From: Methanobacteriota archaeon
Lineage (GTDB): Archaea; Thermoplasmatota; Thermoplasmata; RBG-16-68-12
Assembly (NCBI GenBank): GCA_005878665.1
Contig: VBLR01000163.1
Location: 1 to 12,452, forward strand
DNA: 12,452 bases
Direction: 5' to 3'
Positions 1-6,587 of this stretch are shown in pieces. Made by a program: the position numbers and the translations under genes. Each line of letters opens with the position of its first letter. Position 1 is the first letter of the stretch. The notes beneath the pieces were generated by a model. The model did not search any database. It was given only the letters and a program-made list of their open reading frames with translations, and was not told the DNA's origin.

Positions 1-409
1 CCTTTCGGTCCGCGGCCTCGCCGAGGCCGAGCTCTTTCAGGAGCGCCCTCGCGCGTTCCTTCAGCTCGGAGCCATCCATGTCCTGGAGGTGTCCCCAGTA
101 GACGAGGTTCTGGTAGCCCGTCATCAGAGGGTAGGAGCCGGGCTTCTCTGGCATGTACCCGACGGAAGTCCGAACGGCCATCGGGTCGCTTCGGATGTCG
201 TGTCCGTCCACTTCAGCGGTGCCGTCGGAAGGCGTGAGAACGGTCGCCAGGATCCGGAGGGTCGTCGTCTTGCCGGCACCGTTGGGCCCGAGGAATCCGA
301 AGACCTCGCCCCTCGGTACGTCGAAGTCGACGCCTTTGAGTGCCTCGACCGAGCTCCGGAATCCCGCATACCGCTTGCTGAGACCGTGGACGCGGATGGC
401 CCAAGTCGT
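1..409 (-). CDS. ABC transporter ATP-binding protein, N-terminal part (3' end outside window)
   Basis: This is the nucleotide-binding subunit of an ABC transporter; it would hydrolyse ATP on the cytoplasmic face to drive a membrane partner lying beyond the window edge. About 136 residues are visible. The Walker A motif GPNGAGKTTT sits at residues 41-50, and the Q-loop region reads GYMPEKPG near residue 84. Glutamate in place of the usual Q-loop glutamine is common in NatA/DrrA-like exporters (ABC-2 partners), so that subclass is likely. The signature motif and Walker B lie off the window. The reading frame has no ATG, GTG or TTG before Walker A. I place the start at ACG (407-409) because a perfect GGAGGTG lies 7 bases upstream and the family's N-terminus (AIRVHGLSKRY) begins just after it. 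The alternative is a GTG at 417-419, which is in a different frame and would need a one-base indel in the CCC run at 400-402. The family assignment is firm; the start is not. Confidence 0.85.
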
Positions 410-416
410 GGCGGCG

Positions 417-423
417 CACCTCC
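417..423 (-). promoter_or_regulatory. Strong Shine-Dalgarno site GGAGGTG that sets the ABC ATPase start
   Basis: On the minus strand GGAGGTG is complementary to the archaeal 16S 3' end. It is followed by seven bases (CGCCGCC) and then the in-frame ACG codon, which is ideal spacing. The GTG within this motif is in the wrong frame for the ATPase, so it is better read as part of the ribosome site than as a start. Confidence 0.6.
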
Positions 424-428
424 CTCCT

Positions 429-444
429 CGGCGGCTTGCCGCCG
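429..444 (-). promoter_or_regulatory. Hairpin in the ABC gene leader, next to the ribosome site
   Basis: CGGCGGC and GCCGCCG form an inverted repeat with a two-base centre, five bases before the GGAGGTG site. The same GGCGGC arm could instead pair with CGCCGCC between the ribosome site and the ACG codon, which would enclose the ribosome site in a loop. This is a possible translation control element, seen only as base complementarity; high GC makes chance pairing likely. Confidence 0.3.
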
Positions 445-470
445 ACCGGGGGGGATCAAGCGCCTCCGAA

Positions 471-480
471 CAATAAATGC
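471..480 (-). promoter_or_regulatory. Probable TATA box for the ABC transporter gene
   Basis: The minus strand reads GCATTTATTG, an AT-rich island in GC-rich sequence. It lies about 65 bases upstream of the ACG start. Initiation some 25 bases downstream would leave a leader of roughly 40 bases containing the hairpin at 429-444 and the Shine-Dalgarno site. This is inferred from position and composition only. Confidence 0.4.
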
Positions 481-493
481 TCTGTACACCGGG

Positions 494-520
494 AGTCGCC
501 GCACTCGTCCCGCGGCGACT
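494..520. repeat. Perfect 9-bp inverted repeat between TFB and the ABC gene
   Basis: AGTCGCCGC (494-502) and GCGGCGACT (512-520) are exact reverse complements separated by 9 bases. The element lies 58 bases past the TFB stop and just upstream of the probable TATA box of the ABC gene. It could be an operator for that promoter or an RNA hairpin ending TFB transcription. No U-tract follows it on the minus strand, which argues against a simple intrinsic terminator. Confidence 0.5.
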
Positions 521-578
521 GCCCGTCCATGAGCGTCGCGAATCGACGATCGCCGAGCTTGCGCCACTCTCCTGTCCG

Positions 579-1493
579 TCAGTGAACCATGCCGATTGCG
601 ACGGAGATTCGCTTGTATCGATTCCGGATCGTGACTTCGGTCACGCCCGCGACCTCGGCGACTTCCTTCTGCGTACACGGCTTGTTGCAGAGAATCGCGG
701 AAATGTAGATCGTGGCCGCGGCCACCCCACTCGGCGCTACGCCGGACGCGAGTTCGTCCTTCTCGACCTTGTCGAGGATCTCCTTCGCCTTCCGCTGGAC
801 GTCCATGTCCAGCTCGAGGCGGTTGCAGAACCGGGCGATGTAGTCCCGAGGACTCTGCGGCAAAAGCTTGAGCCCCAGTTCGCGGACGAGGGTCCGATAC
901 GTCCGTCCGATCGACTTGCGGTCCACGCTGGACTTTGAGGCGATTTCGTCCAGGGTCCGCGGCACGCCGGACTGCCGACACGAGGCATAGAGGGTCGCGG
1001 CGACGACCTCATCAATCGACCGCCCGCGGACGAGATTCTTCGTCGAGGCCCGCCGGTACAGGACCGCGGCATTCTCGCGGACGTGACGGGGCAACCCCAT
1101 CTTCGAGGCCATCGTGTTGATCTCCGTGAGGCCCTGGGCCAGCGAACGCTCCCCGCTCTTCGACGTCCGGATGCGGTGCTGCCACTTCCGTAGGCGGTAA
1201 ATCTGGGCCCGCGACTTGTGGGGGATCTGTCGGCCGTACGCGTCCTTGTTCCGCCAGCCGATCGAGGTCGAGAGGCCTTTGTCGTGCGCCATGATCGTGC
1301 TTGGCGGCCCCGCCCGCTCGCGCGACTCGCGCTGCTCCGAGTCAAACGCCCGCCACTCCGGGCCTTCGTCGATAATCATGTCGTCGAGGACCAACCCGCA
1401 GTCCTCGCAGACGATCTCGGCACGGGAGTAGTCCCGCACGAGGTGGTCACCGCGGCATTCCGGGCACTGGGTTGTGATCTCTACCTCTCGCAC
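579..1493 (-). CDS. tfb: Transcription initiation factor IIB (TFB)
   Basis: TFB is the archaeal general transcription factor that binds the TBP-TATA complex and recruits RNA polymerase. The 304 residues match the usual length. An N-terminal zinc ribbon has cysteines at 10, 13, 29 and 32. A linker with B-reader-like sequence (EWRAFDSEQ, about 46-54) follows. Two cyclin repeats span roughly 112-208 and 214-301. The second repeat ends in a helix-turn-helix (VTEVTIRNRYKRI, about 284-296) of the kind that contacts the BRE. All expected parts are intact. The GTG start (1491-1493) is supported by a GGGGGAGG-type ribosome site and by the zinc ribbon beginning ten residues in. It appears to be transcribed alone from its own promoter. 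Whether it is the only TFB or one of several paralogues cannot be told from this window. Confidence 0.97.
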   Translation of the reverse strand: MREVEITTQCPECRGDHLVRDYSRAEIVCEDCGLVLDDMIIDEGPEWRAFDSEQRESRERAGPPSTIMAHDKGLSTSIGWRNKDAYGRQIPHKSRAQIYRLRKWQHRIRTSKSGERSLAQGLTEINTMASKMGLPRHVRENAAVLYRRASTKNLVRGRSIDEVVAATLYASCRQSGVPRTLDEIASKSSVDRKSIGRTYRTLVRELGLKLLPQSPRDYIARFCNRLELDMDVQRKAKEILDKVEKDELASGVAPSGVAAATIYISAILCNKPCTQKEVAEVAGVTEVTIRNRYKRISVAIGMVH

Positions 1494-1540
1494 CTTATCC
1501 GTCCTCCCCCGACAGAAGAATAGAATCCTTACGAAACAGG

Positions 1541-1550
1541 AATTATTTAA
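1541..1550 (-). promoter_or_regulatory. TATA box of the tfb gene
   Basis: The minus strand reads TTAAATAATT, a close match to archaeal TATA elements, about 50 bases upstream of the TFB GTG start. Transcription beginning near 1520 would give a leader of about 27 bases containing the GGAGG ribosome site. The rest of the 1494-1657 gap shows no coding or repeat signal. Confidence 0.65.
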
Positions 1551-1657
1551 CCCTTCGTCCGGACGCCGCGTCGTCTCGTCGCAAGATCCGCACCGCTTTT
1601 GTCGCGCGACTGCACGTCCGGTCCTCGGGCTCGGAGAACGGCGTCAGCCCGGGCGCC

Positions 1658-2395
1658 TCAAGGACGAATCTCGACGAATTCACCGTTCCGAAACATCCGC
1701 CAGCGGCCCGGGAGCGTCGGGAGCACTTCGGAGCACACCACGCGGGCGTCGTCCGTCCCGGTCTCGTGGAGGGTGTAATACGGCACACACGTTCGGGCGT
1801 CCCGGTGCGCGATGACGCGATTGCCGTCGATGAGGACGAACGTGTACGATTCGACTTTCCGCGGGAACTCTGTATCGATGGCCGCCTTCGCCTTCGCGAT
1901 CGCTTGCTTGAACTCGGCGATGGGCCTTTCTTCGGTCCCGAGCGACTCGACGAACCGGTCGTAGATGAACTGGGAGTCGATGTTCCCGTCCCGGACGCCG
2001 AAATCCTCGATCTCGCCGTTGTGGGCGAAGAACATGACCCGGCCGTCTACCTCGCGACGGAACGGATGGGAATACCGCTCCTGGATCGTGTCCTTCTTTG
2101 ACGCGTACCGAAGATGGGCCACGAGGCTCAACGGCGGGCTGCAGACCCGCGACAGCCGCCTCACCGCGTCCTCGTACCCTGGGTCCTCCGTCGCCTTCCC
2201 GGGCCCGCGCGCATAGAACTCTCCTTCCTGACCGACGCACGCGATCCCCCAGCCATCCGGGTGGCCGGATTTTGGATTCGGCTGAGGGCATCCGAAGTCT
2301 CGGAAGTTCCTCCCGGTGTCCGCGAGTTGTCGGAACGCCATGAGCGTGTCGACCGGGGCGGGCTTTTGGCTGACGATGGCGAGCATCCGGCACAT
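1658..2395 (-). CDS. Class II glutamine amidotransferase (YafJ/EgtC-like)
   Basis: This 245-residue protein has the Ntn-type glutaminase fold that releases ammonia from glutamine, or a related amidohydrolase activity. The start is fixed by chemistry: translation from ATG 2393-2395 places the nucleophile Cys at position 2 (MCRML), exposed after methionine removal. Other class II features are HPDGWGIA (45-52), HLRYAS (94-99, the substrate-binding Arg), HNGEIEDF (125-132, oxyanion Asn-Gly) and a conserved Asp near 140 (DSQFIYDRF). It has no synthase domain, like the stand-alone YafJ and EgtC proteins, so its acceptor is unknown. EgtC-type activity in ergothioneine synthesis is one family function, but no other ergothioneine gene is present. 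It starts one base after the stop of the upstream kinase, so the two are almost certainly one transcript with coupled translation. Confidence 0.9.
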   Translation of the reverse strand: MCRMLAIVSQKPAPVDTLMAFRQLADTGRNFRDFGCPQPNPKSGHPDGWGIACVGQEGEFYARGPGKATEDPGYEDAVRRLSRVCSPPLSLVAHLRYASKKDTIQERYSHPFRREVDGRVMFFAHNGEIEDFGVRDGNIDSQFIYDRFVESLGTEERPIAEFKQAIAKAKAAIDTEFPRKVESYTFVLIDGNRVIAHRDARTCVPYYTLHETGTDDARVVCSEVLPTLPGRWRMFRNGEFVEIRP

Positions 2396-2396
2396 G

Positions 2397-2888
2397 TCAG
2401 CCCAACTTGTACCCAATCTTCCGGAGGAATGCCATCCGCTCCGCCCGGTCTTTCTCGGTCTCCAGCCCCTTCGTCCGCTCACCGTCGACGACCCCGAGGA
2501 CGCCTCGGCCCCGCCGCGTCGTGGCGACGACGACGTCGATCGGATTCGCGGTCGCGGCGTACACGGTCACGATTTCGGGCACGTCGCGCAGCGTCCGCAA
2601 GACGTTGATCGGATATGCATCCTTCAGGAAGACGACGAAGAAGTGGCCGGCACCGACCGCGAGGGCGTTCTTCGCGGCGAGCGCCCTCAGGCTTTCGTCG
2701 TTCCCCTCCACGCGGACGAGGCACGGCCCGGAGGCCTCGCAGAATGCCACGCCGAATTTGATCCCGGGCACGGAGCCGACGAGCGCCTCGTACACGTCTT
2801 CCGCCGTCTTGATGAAGTGGGTCTGACCGAGGATCACGTTCAGCCCGCCCGGGTTCTCGATGGGGACCAGTTCTGTTTCTACCGGCAT
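2397..2888 (-). CDS. Adenosine-specific kinase (DUF355 family)
   Basis: This 163-residue protein matches the small archaeal/thermophile family annotated as adenosine-specific kinase (PF04008). It follows the family nearly end to end: GQTHFIKTAEDVYEALV (21-37), PGIKFGVAFCEASGPCLVR (41-59), KNALAVGAGHFFVV (73-86), ATANPIDVVVA (112-122), GRGVLGVVDG (127-136), and the C-terminus RKIGYKLG. Characterised members bind adenosine nucleotides; the physiological role is poorly defined. I chose ATG 2886-2888 over the TTG two codons upstream (2892-2894), because a TATA-like TTTAATT is centred 26 bases before that ATG and so predicts a leaderless transcript starting there. It is the first gene of a two-gene unit with the amidotransferase. 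Confidence 0.92.
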   Translation of the reverse strand: MPVETELVPIENPGGLNVILGQTHFIKTAEDVYEALVGSVPGIKFGVAFCEASGPCLVRVEGNDESLRALAAKNALAVGAGHFFVVFLKDAYPINVLRTLRDVPEIVTVYAATANPIDVVVATTRRGRGVLGVVDGERTKGLETEKDRAERMAFLRKIGYKLG

Positions 2889-2910
2889 CGTCAATGTATC
2901 GGACCGCGTG

Positions 2911-2917
2911 AATTAAA
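2911..2917 (-). promoter_or_regulatory. TATA box giving a leaderless kinase transcript; possibly bidirectional
   Basis: The minus strand reads TTTAATT, centred about 26 bases from the kinase ATG at 2888. That is the normal TATA-to-start-site distance in archaea, and no ribosome site is visible, so the mRNA is probably leaderless. The element is nearly symmetrical (AATTAAA on plus) and might also serve the divergent gene at 2994, with a leader of about 55 bases. Confidence 0.55.
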
Positions 2918-2993
2918 GTCTTCTTCTCGCGAAAGTGGAGGTACGCTACGTGCACGCGCAAGGCAAAGGGCCTCGGTCTCCGATCGGAACCGC

Positions 2994-3308
2994 ATGGCGG
3001 GAATCAAAGGGTTGTGGGCGATCCTGGGCAGCGTCGACAATGCGGAGGATCGCGAGGATCTCGCGCTCGTGGCGACCGCGATTCAGGTGCATTTCGCGGG
3101 CCGGATCGCGCGCGAGCGGTCCGTCGTCGAATTCATGGCGGTTCGGTTTCGCTGGCCGGCCTCGCGAACCCGCCGACGGCTCGGGGCCTTGGTCGAGCTC
3201 GGCGTCCTTCGTGTCTCCCGCGACCTGGCGGACAACTGGACCAAGGTGTTCGAGGTCGTCGACCGCCCGCACGTGCCCGCGGCGATCGCCGTCGAGCTCG
3301 GCGCATGA
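2994..3308 (+). CDS. Small hypothetical protein, possible winged-helix DNA-binding domain
   Basis: I do not recognise this 104-residue protein by name. It is predicted to be mostly helical up to about residue 75. The segment ASRTRRRLGALVELGVLRVSRD (56-77) looks like a recognition helix followed by the start of a wing, and KVFEVVD (84-90) would be the returning strand. That is the pattern of a compact winged helix that scores chromatin or promoter DNA, but the match is by eye only. The start is the first ATG in the frame (2994-2996). The open frame extends far upstream, but only as the antisense of the kinase gene. Only a weak CGGA lies ahead of the ATG. The gene diverges from the kinase and converges on the next gene with a single base between stop codons. 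GC-rich third positions support it being real. Confidence 0.6.
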   Translation: MAGIKGLWAILGSVDNAEDREDLALVATAIQVHFAGRIARERSVVEFMAVRFRWPASRTRRRLGALVELGVLRVSRDLADNWTKVFEVVDRPHVPAAIAVELGA

Positions 3309-3309
3309 C

Positions 3310-3816
3310 CTAAGCGGGGCCCGTCGTGGCCTTCTTAAGCCGCTCGAGGAACCCGGCCGCACGGAGGGGCTGGTAACACAGCATGAGGAAGTCCGACGCC
3401 ACCAGGACGAAGATTTCGCTCGGCACCGCGCGCACCGATCGGTGGCGAATGGCGGCGATTTCGCCGTCGGCGTGCAACTCGAACGGAAAGCCCATTCTCC
3501 GGCTCACGGACGCCAGCCGGTGGACGGCGCTGTTCGGTCGTTCCACGAGGTCGCGGTGCAGGGCCGACTTCGCGGGTTCCACGAATGCGTAGGCAACGAC
3601 CTCGGGAGCATCGGTAATCCCGGGCAGGGCGTCGTTACGAAGGGCGAATCCGAAGCTGAACCCCGCCACGGAGTCGCGTCGTCCGCGCGAGAACCGATAA
3701 CCCACGAATCGGCGGCTGGCGACGTGCTTTCGCCGGAAGTTTTCCATCGGCCACCGCAACGGACGTCGAATTCTCTCGAACGTCGCGGCGATCTCCCGGC
3801 CTCGATCTTCGTGCAT
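3310..3816 (-). CDS. Hypothetical protein, family not recognised
   Basis: This is a 168-residue, basic protein (Arg-rich N-terminal third) without a signal peptide or clear membrane segment. A hydrophobic stretch, EIFVLVASDFLMLCY (134-148), is too broken by charge to be a confident transmembrane helix and fits a buried strand and helix. The middle (FVGYRFS, FSFGFALRND, EVVAYAFVE) alternates like beta strands, suggesting an alpha/beta or beta-barrel fold. I cannot assign a function. Coding on this strand is favoured because third codon positions are GC-rich and the plus-strand frames read as low-complexity Arg/Gly/Pro protein. ATG 3814-3816 is the most upstream methionine with protein-like sequence after it; ATG 3745-3747 (145 residues) is an alternative start. 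It converges on the small protein at 2994-3308 and diverges from the aminopeptidase. Confidence 0.6.
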   Translation of the reverse strand: MHEDRGREIAATFERIRRPLRWPMENFRRKHVASRRFVGYRFSRGRRDSVAGFSFGFALRNDALPGITDAPEVVAYAFVEPAKSALHRDLVERPNSAVHRLASVSRRMGFPFELHADGEIAAIRHRSVRAVPSEIFVLVASDFLMLCYQPLRAAGFLERLKKATTGPA

Positions 3817-3842
3817 CGCCCCGTCGGAAAACCTTCGCGGCC

Positions 3843-3850
3843 CATAAGAA
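3843..3850 (-). promoter_or_regulatory. Possible TATA-like element for the hypothetical gene at 3310-3816
   Basis: The minus strand reads TTCTTATG, centred about 30 bases before the ATG at 3816. If used, the transcript would be leaderless or nearly so. This is weak support: the match is partial, and the stronger AT-rich element at 3905-3914 could also be read on this strand. Confidence 0.25.
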
Positions 3851-3904
3851 CTCCGACGGTCCAAAGGGATGAGGCGGCTTCGGAACGTCTCACCACGGGG
3901 CAAG

Positions 3905-3914
3905 CCTAAATAGG
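3905..3914 (+). promoter_or_regulatory. TATA box of the M1 aminopeptidase gene
   Basis: The palindromic CCTAAATAGG lies about 50 bases upstream of the GTG start. Initiation about 25 bases downstream would give a leader near 25 bases that includes GAGGT at 3949-3953, five bases before the GTG. Because the element is symmetrical, it could also drive the divergent hypothetical gene with a leader of about 65 bases. Confidence 0.6.
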
Positions 3915-3958
3915 CCTCGACCGTTTCGCCGCGCACTGGATTAGGCCCGAGGTCTCCG

Positions 3959-6532
3959 GTGAGCGAATTTTCCGAATCGTGCCGGCGTGTGGGTCTCGCC
4001 GATGGGCCGAAACTCTTCGCTCCGCCGGATGCACCCGAGCACCCGCCCCGGGACCGGACGTTCCTCGTCCAACACGTCCGGCTGGAGATCACGATCGACG
4101 ACCGCGAGCGCACGGTGTCCGGGACCGTCACCCATCGCCTGTCGCCGATCAATGACGGACTCACCGAAGTCGCGCTGGATGCCGGTGACCTGAACATTCG
4201 CAACGTCGTCGACGACGCCGGCCACAACCTGGAGTGGGAACTCCACGATGAAACCCTGTCGATCCGTCTTCCGAAGGCCCGCAAAGCCGGCGAGCCATTG
4301 GAACTGCGGATTTCGTACGACGCCAAGCCCCGCAAAGGGATCTTCTTCACCGGGCCCGACAAGGCGAACCCGAAGCGGCCCCGGGTCACCTGGACTCAGG
4401 GGGAAGACACCGACAACCGCTACTGGTTCCCCTCGTACGACTATCCGAATCAGCGCTTCACGTCCGAAATCCTTGCGACAGTCGACGAGCAGTACGAGGC
4501 CCTGAGCAACGGCCGCCTCGTCAACGTGTCCGCCGACAAACGTCGCAAGACGAAGACCTATCACTGGTCCCTCGACCGGCCGCATTCGAACTACCTGATC
4601 GCCCTCGCGGTCGGCGAGTTCGAGTCGAAGGAATGGAACGCCGACGGCGTGCCGGTTCACGCGCATGTACCGAAAGGCCTCGGTTCGTACCTGGATCGGA
4701 CCTTCAAGAACGTCCCCGACATGGTCCGGTACTTCAGCGAGGCGACGGGCCAGAAATACCCGTGGCCGAGGTACGCGCAGGTCTGCGTTCCGGAGTTCGT
4801 CGTCGGCGGTATGGAGAACACGTCGATGACGACCCTGACGGACTACTGCCTCACGGACGAGAAGGCCTACGACGACTATCGGCCGGAGGGGCTCCTGTCC
4901 CACGAATTGGCGCATCAGTGGTTCGGCGATTTCCTCACGTGCCGGGCGTGGGGACATCTCTGGCTCAACGAGTCGTTCGCGACGTACTTCCAGGTCCTGT
5001 GGTGGGAGCACTTCTTCGGGAAAGACGACGCGCTCATGGAGCTCGAGGCCGACCGGGATAACTATCACGAGGAAGCGAGTAAGAACTACAAGCGGCCGAT
5101 CGTCACTATGAAGTTCGTCGAACCGTCCGACTTGTTCGACCGCCACACCTACGAGAAGGGCGCGAACGTGCTCCACATGATGCGAAGCGAGCTCGGAGAC
5201 GGCCTCTGGTGGAAGGCGATTCGGCAGTACGTGAAGAAGTTCGCGGGCCAGAACGTCGAGACGAACGATTTCAAGGAGGCGATCGAGGAGGCGACGGGCC
5301 GGAACCTGGACGTGTTCTTCGACCAGTGGCTCTACCACGCCGGGCATCCGGAGTTCGATCTCTCTTGGTCCTGGGACGAATCGGCGAAGCAGGTCGAGCT
5401 GCGCACGAAGCAGACGCAGGAGGTCAAGGATCCGGTGCCGCTGTTCAAGCTCTCGGCATCCGTGGAACTCGCCTGGCCGGATCGGACGCAGAAGGAATCG
5501 ATCCGCATCGAGAAGGCGGACCAGGTGTTCCGGTTCGACGCGCCTCGCCGTCCTCGGGCGGTCTTGTTTGACCCCGATGACACGATCCTGAAAAAGGTGA
5601 CGTTCAAGAGGCCGCGGGACGAACTGCTGTGGCAACTCGGGAACGTCGACAGGATTTGGCCGCGAATCGATGCGTGCCGGAATCTCGGCAAGCTCGCCGG
5701 AGACGCCAAGGCAATCGAAGGCCTCGAGGCCGCCCTGAAGAAGGACACGTTCTGGGCGGTCCGACGCGAGGCCGCCGCCGCCCTCGGCGAGATCGGGACG
5801 ACGGCCGCGCGAGATGCACTCCTGAGAGGGACGAAGGACAAAGACAGTCGGGTGCGGCGGGGCGTGTACCGCGCCCTCGGTAATTTCCGGAAAGATGACG
5901 TCGCATTCAAGGCCCTTGCGAAGGCGTACCGGGAAGACGGCTGGTATTACCCGATGAACGCAGCGGCCCTCGCCCTCGCAGAAACCCGGCACGAACAGGC
6001 GTTCGAATCGATCGTGAAGGGGATGGACCGGCGTTCCCAGGGAGAAATCCTTGCGCGAGGGGCGTGCATGGCCCTCGCGAATCTGAGAGACGAACGCGGC
6101 TTCCCGGAGCTGGAGAAGCGGACCGCGGACGAATACTTCGAGATGGTCCGTTACGGGGCCGCCTGGGCGCTCGGGAAGCTCGGCTCGTTCCATGAATCGC
6201 GGAGGGACGACGTCCTCGAGGACCTGTCGACGCTCGTCCGGGATCCGAACTACCGCACCCGGCTGGGAGCGACGTTAGGGCTGGGGGAACTCGGGTACGC
6301 GAAGGCCGAAAACGAGCTCGAACGAATCTCGGAGGCCGAACCGATGAGCAACCTTCGGACGAACGCCCGGAAGGCGATCGCGACTCTCCGTGAGAAACAC
6401 GCCGAGGTGGCGAAGAAGGTCGAACAACAAGCAGAGCTGGACAAGTTGAAGGACGAAAACAAGGAGCTCCGGTCACGCATGACCGCGATCGAGGCTCGCT
6501 TCGAGGCGATCGGAAAGCGGCGGAAACGGTGA
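3959..6532 (+). CDS. M1 family zinc aminopeptidase with C-terminal HEAT repeats and coiled coil
   Basis: This is a cytoplasmic zinc aminopeptidase that should remove N-terminal residues from peptides, probably late in protein turnover. The 857 residues comprise an N-terminal beta domain (about 35-225), a catalytic domain (about 235-475), a short beta domain (about 475-550), a HEAT-repeat array (about 555-805) and a Lys/Glu-rich coiled coil (about 812-857). Catalytic features are complete: exopeptidase motif GGMEN (283-287), HELAH (315-319) with zinc ligands H315 and H319, third ligand E338 in LNESFATY, and the transition-state tyrosine Y398 in HTYEKGANVLH. HEAT-like units (AVRREAAAALGEIG, RVRRGVYRALGNF, MVRYGAAWALGKLG, RTRLGATLGLGELG) take the place of the usual ERAP1-like C-domain. 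The GTG start is supported by a GAGGT five bases upstream. The gene appears monocistronic. The M1 assignment is certain; the substrate is not. Confidence 0.96.
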   Translation: MSEFSESCRRVGLADGPKLFAPPDAPEHPPRDRTFLVQHVRLEITIDDRERTVSGTVTHRLSPINDGLTEVALDAGDLNIRNVVDDAGHNLEWELHDETLSIRLPKARKAGEPLELRISYDAKPRKGIFFTGPDKANPKRPRVTWTQGEDTDNRYWFPSYDYPNQRFTSEILATVDEQYEALSNGRLVNVSADKRRKTKTYHWSLDRPHSNYLIALAVGEFESKEWNADGVPVHAHVPKGLGSYLDRTFKNVPDMVRYFSEATGQKYPWPRYAQVCVPEFVVGGMENTSMTTLTDYCLTDEKAYDDYRPEGLLSHELAHQWFGDFLTCRAWGHLWLNESFATYFQVLWWEHFFGKDDALMELEADRDNYHEEASKNYKRPIVTMKFVEPSDLFDRHTYEKGANVLHMMRSELGDGLWWKAIRQYVKKFAGQNVETNDFKEAIEEATGRNLDVFFDQWLYHAGHPEFDLSWSWDESAKQVELRTKQTQEVKDPVPLFKLSASVELAWPDRTQKESIRIEKADQVFRFDAPRRPRAVLFDPDDTILKKVTFKRPRDELLWQLGNVDRIWPRIDACRNLGKLAGDAKAIEGLEAALKKDTFWAVRREAAAALGEIGTTAARDALLRGTKDKDSRVRRGVYRALGNFRKDDVAFKALAKAYREDGWYYPMNAAALALAETRHEQAFESIVKGMDRRSQGEILARGACMALANLRDERGFPELEKRTADEYFEMVRYGAAWALGKLGSFHESRRDDVLEDLSTLVRDPNYRTRLGATLGLGELGYAKAENELERISEAEPMSNLRTNARKAIATLREKHAEVAKKVEQQAELDKLKDENKELRSRMTAIEARFEAIGKRRKR

Positions 6533-6587
6533 CCGATTGGCCGCTCCACGAGAACGCAAGAGGCCGGCCGGGGAGTCACACATCCGA

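Noticed and set aside
124..981. 285-codon minus-strand frame spanning the ABC/TFB junction
   Set aside because: It overlaps both TFB and the ABC ATPase in another frame, and its sequence is low-complexity Arg/Gly/Pro.
2316..2993. Upstream extension of the small protein at 2994-3308
   Set aside because: The extension is only the antisense of the adenosine-specific kinase and amidotransferase start region.
3941..6193. 750-codon open frame antisense to the aminopeptidase
   Set aside because: It mirrors a gene with complete catalytic motifs; its protein is Arg/Val/Pro-rich with no recognisable domain, and long antisense frames are expected at this GC content.
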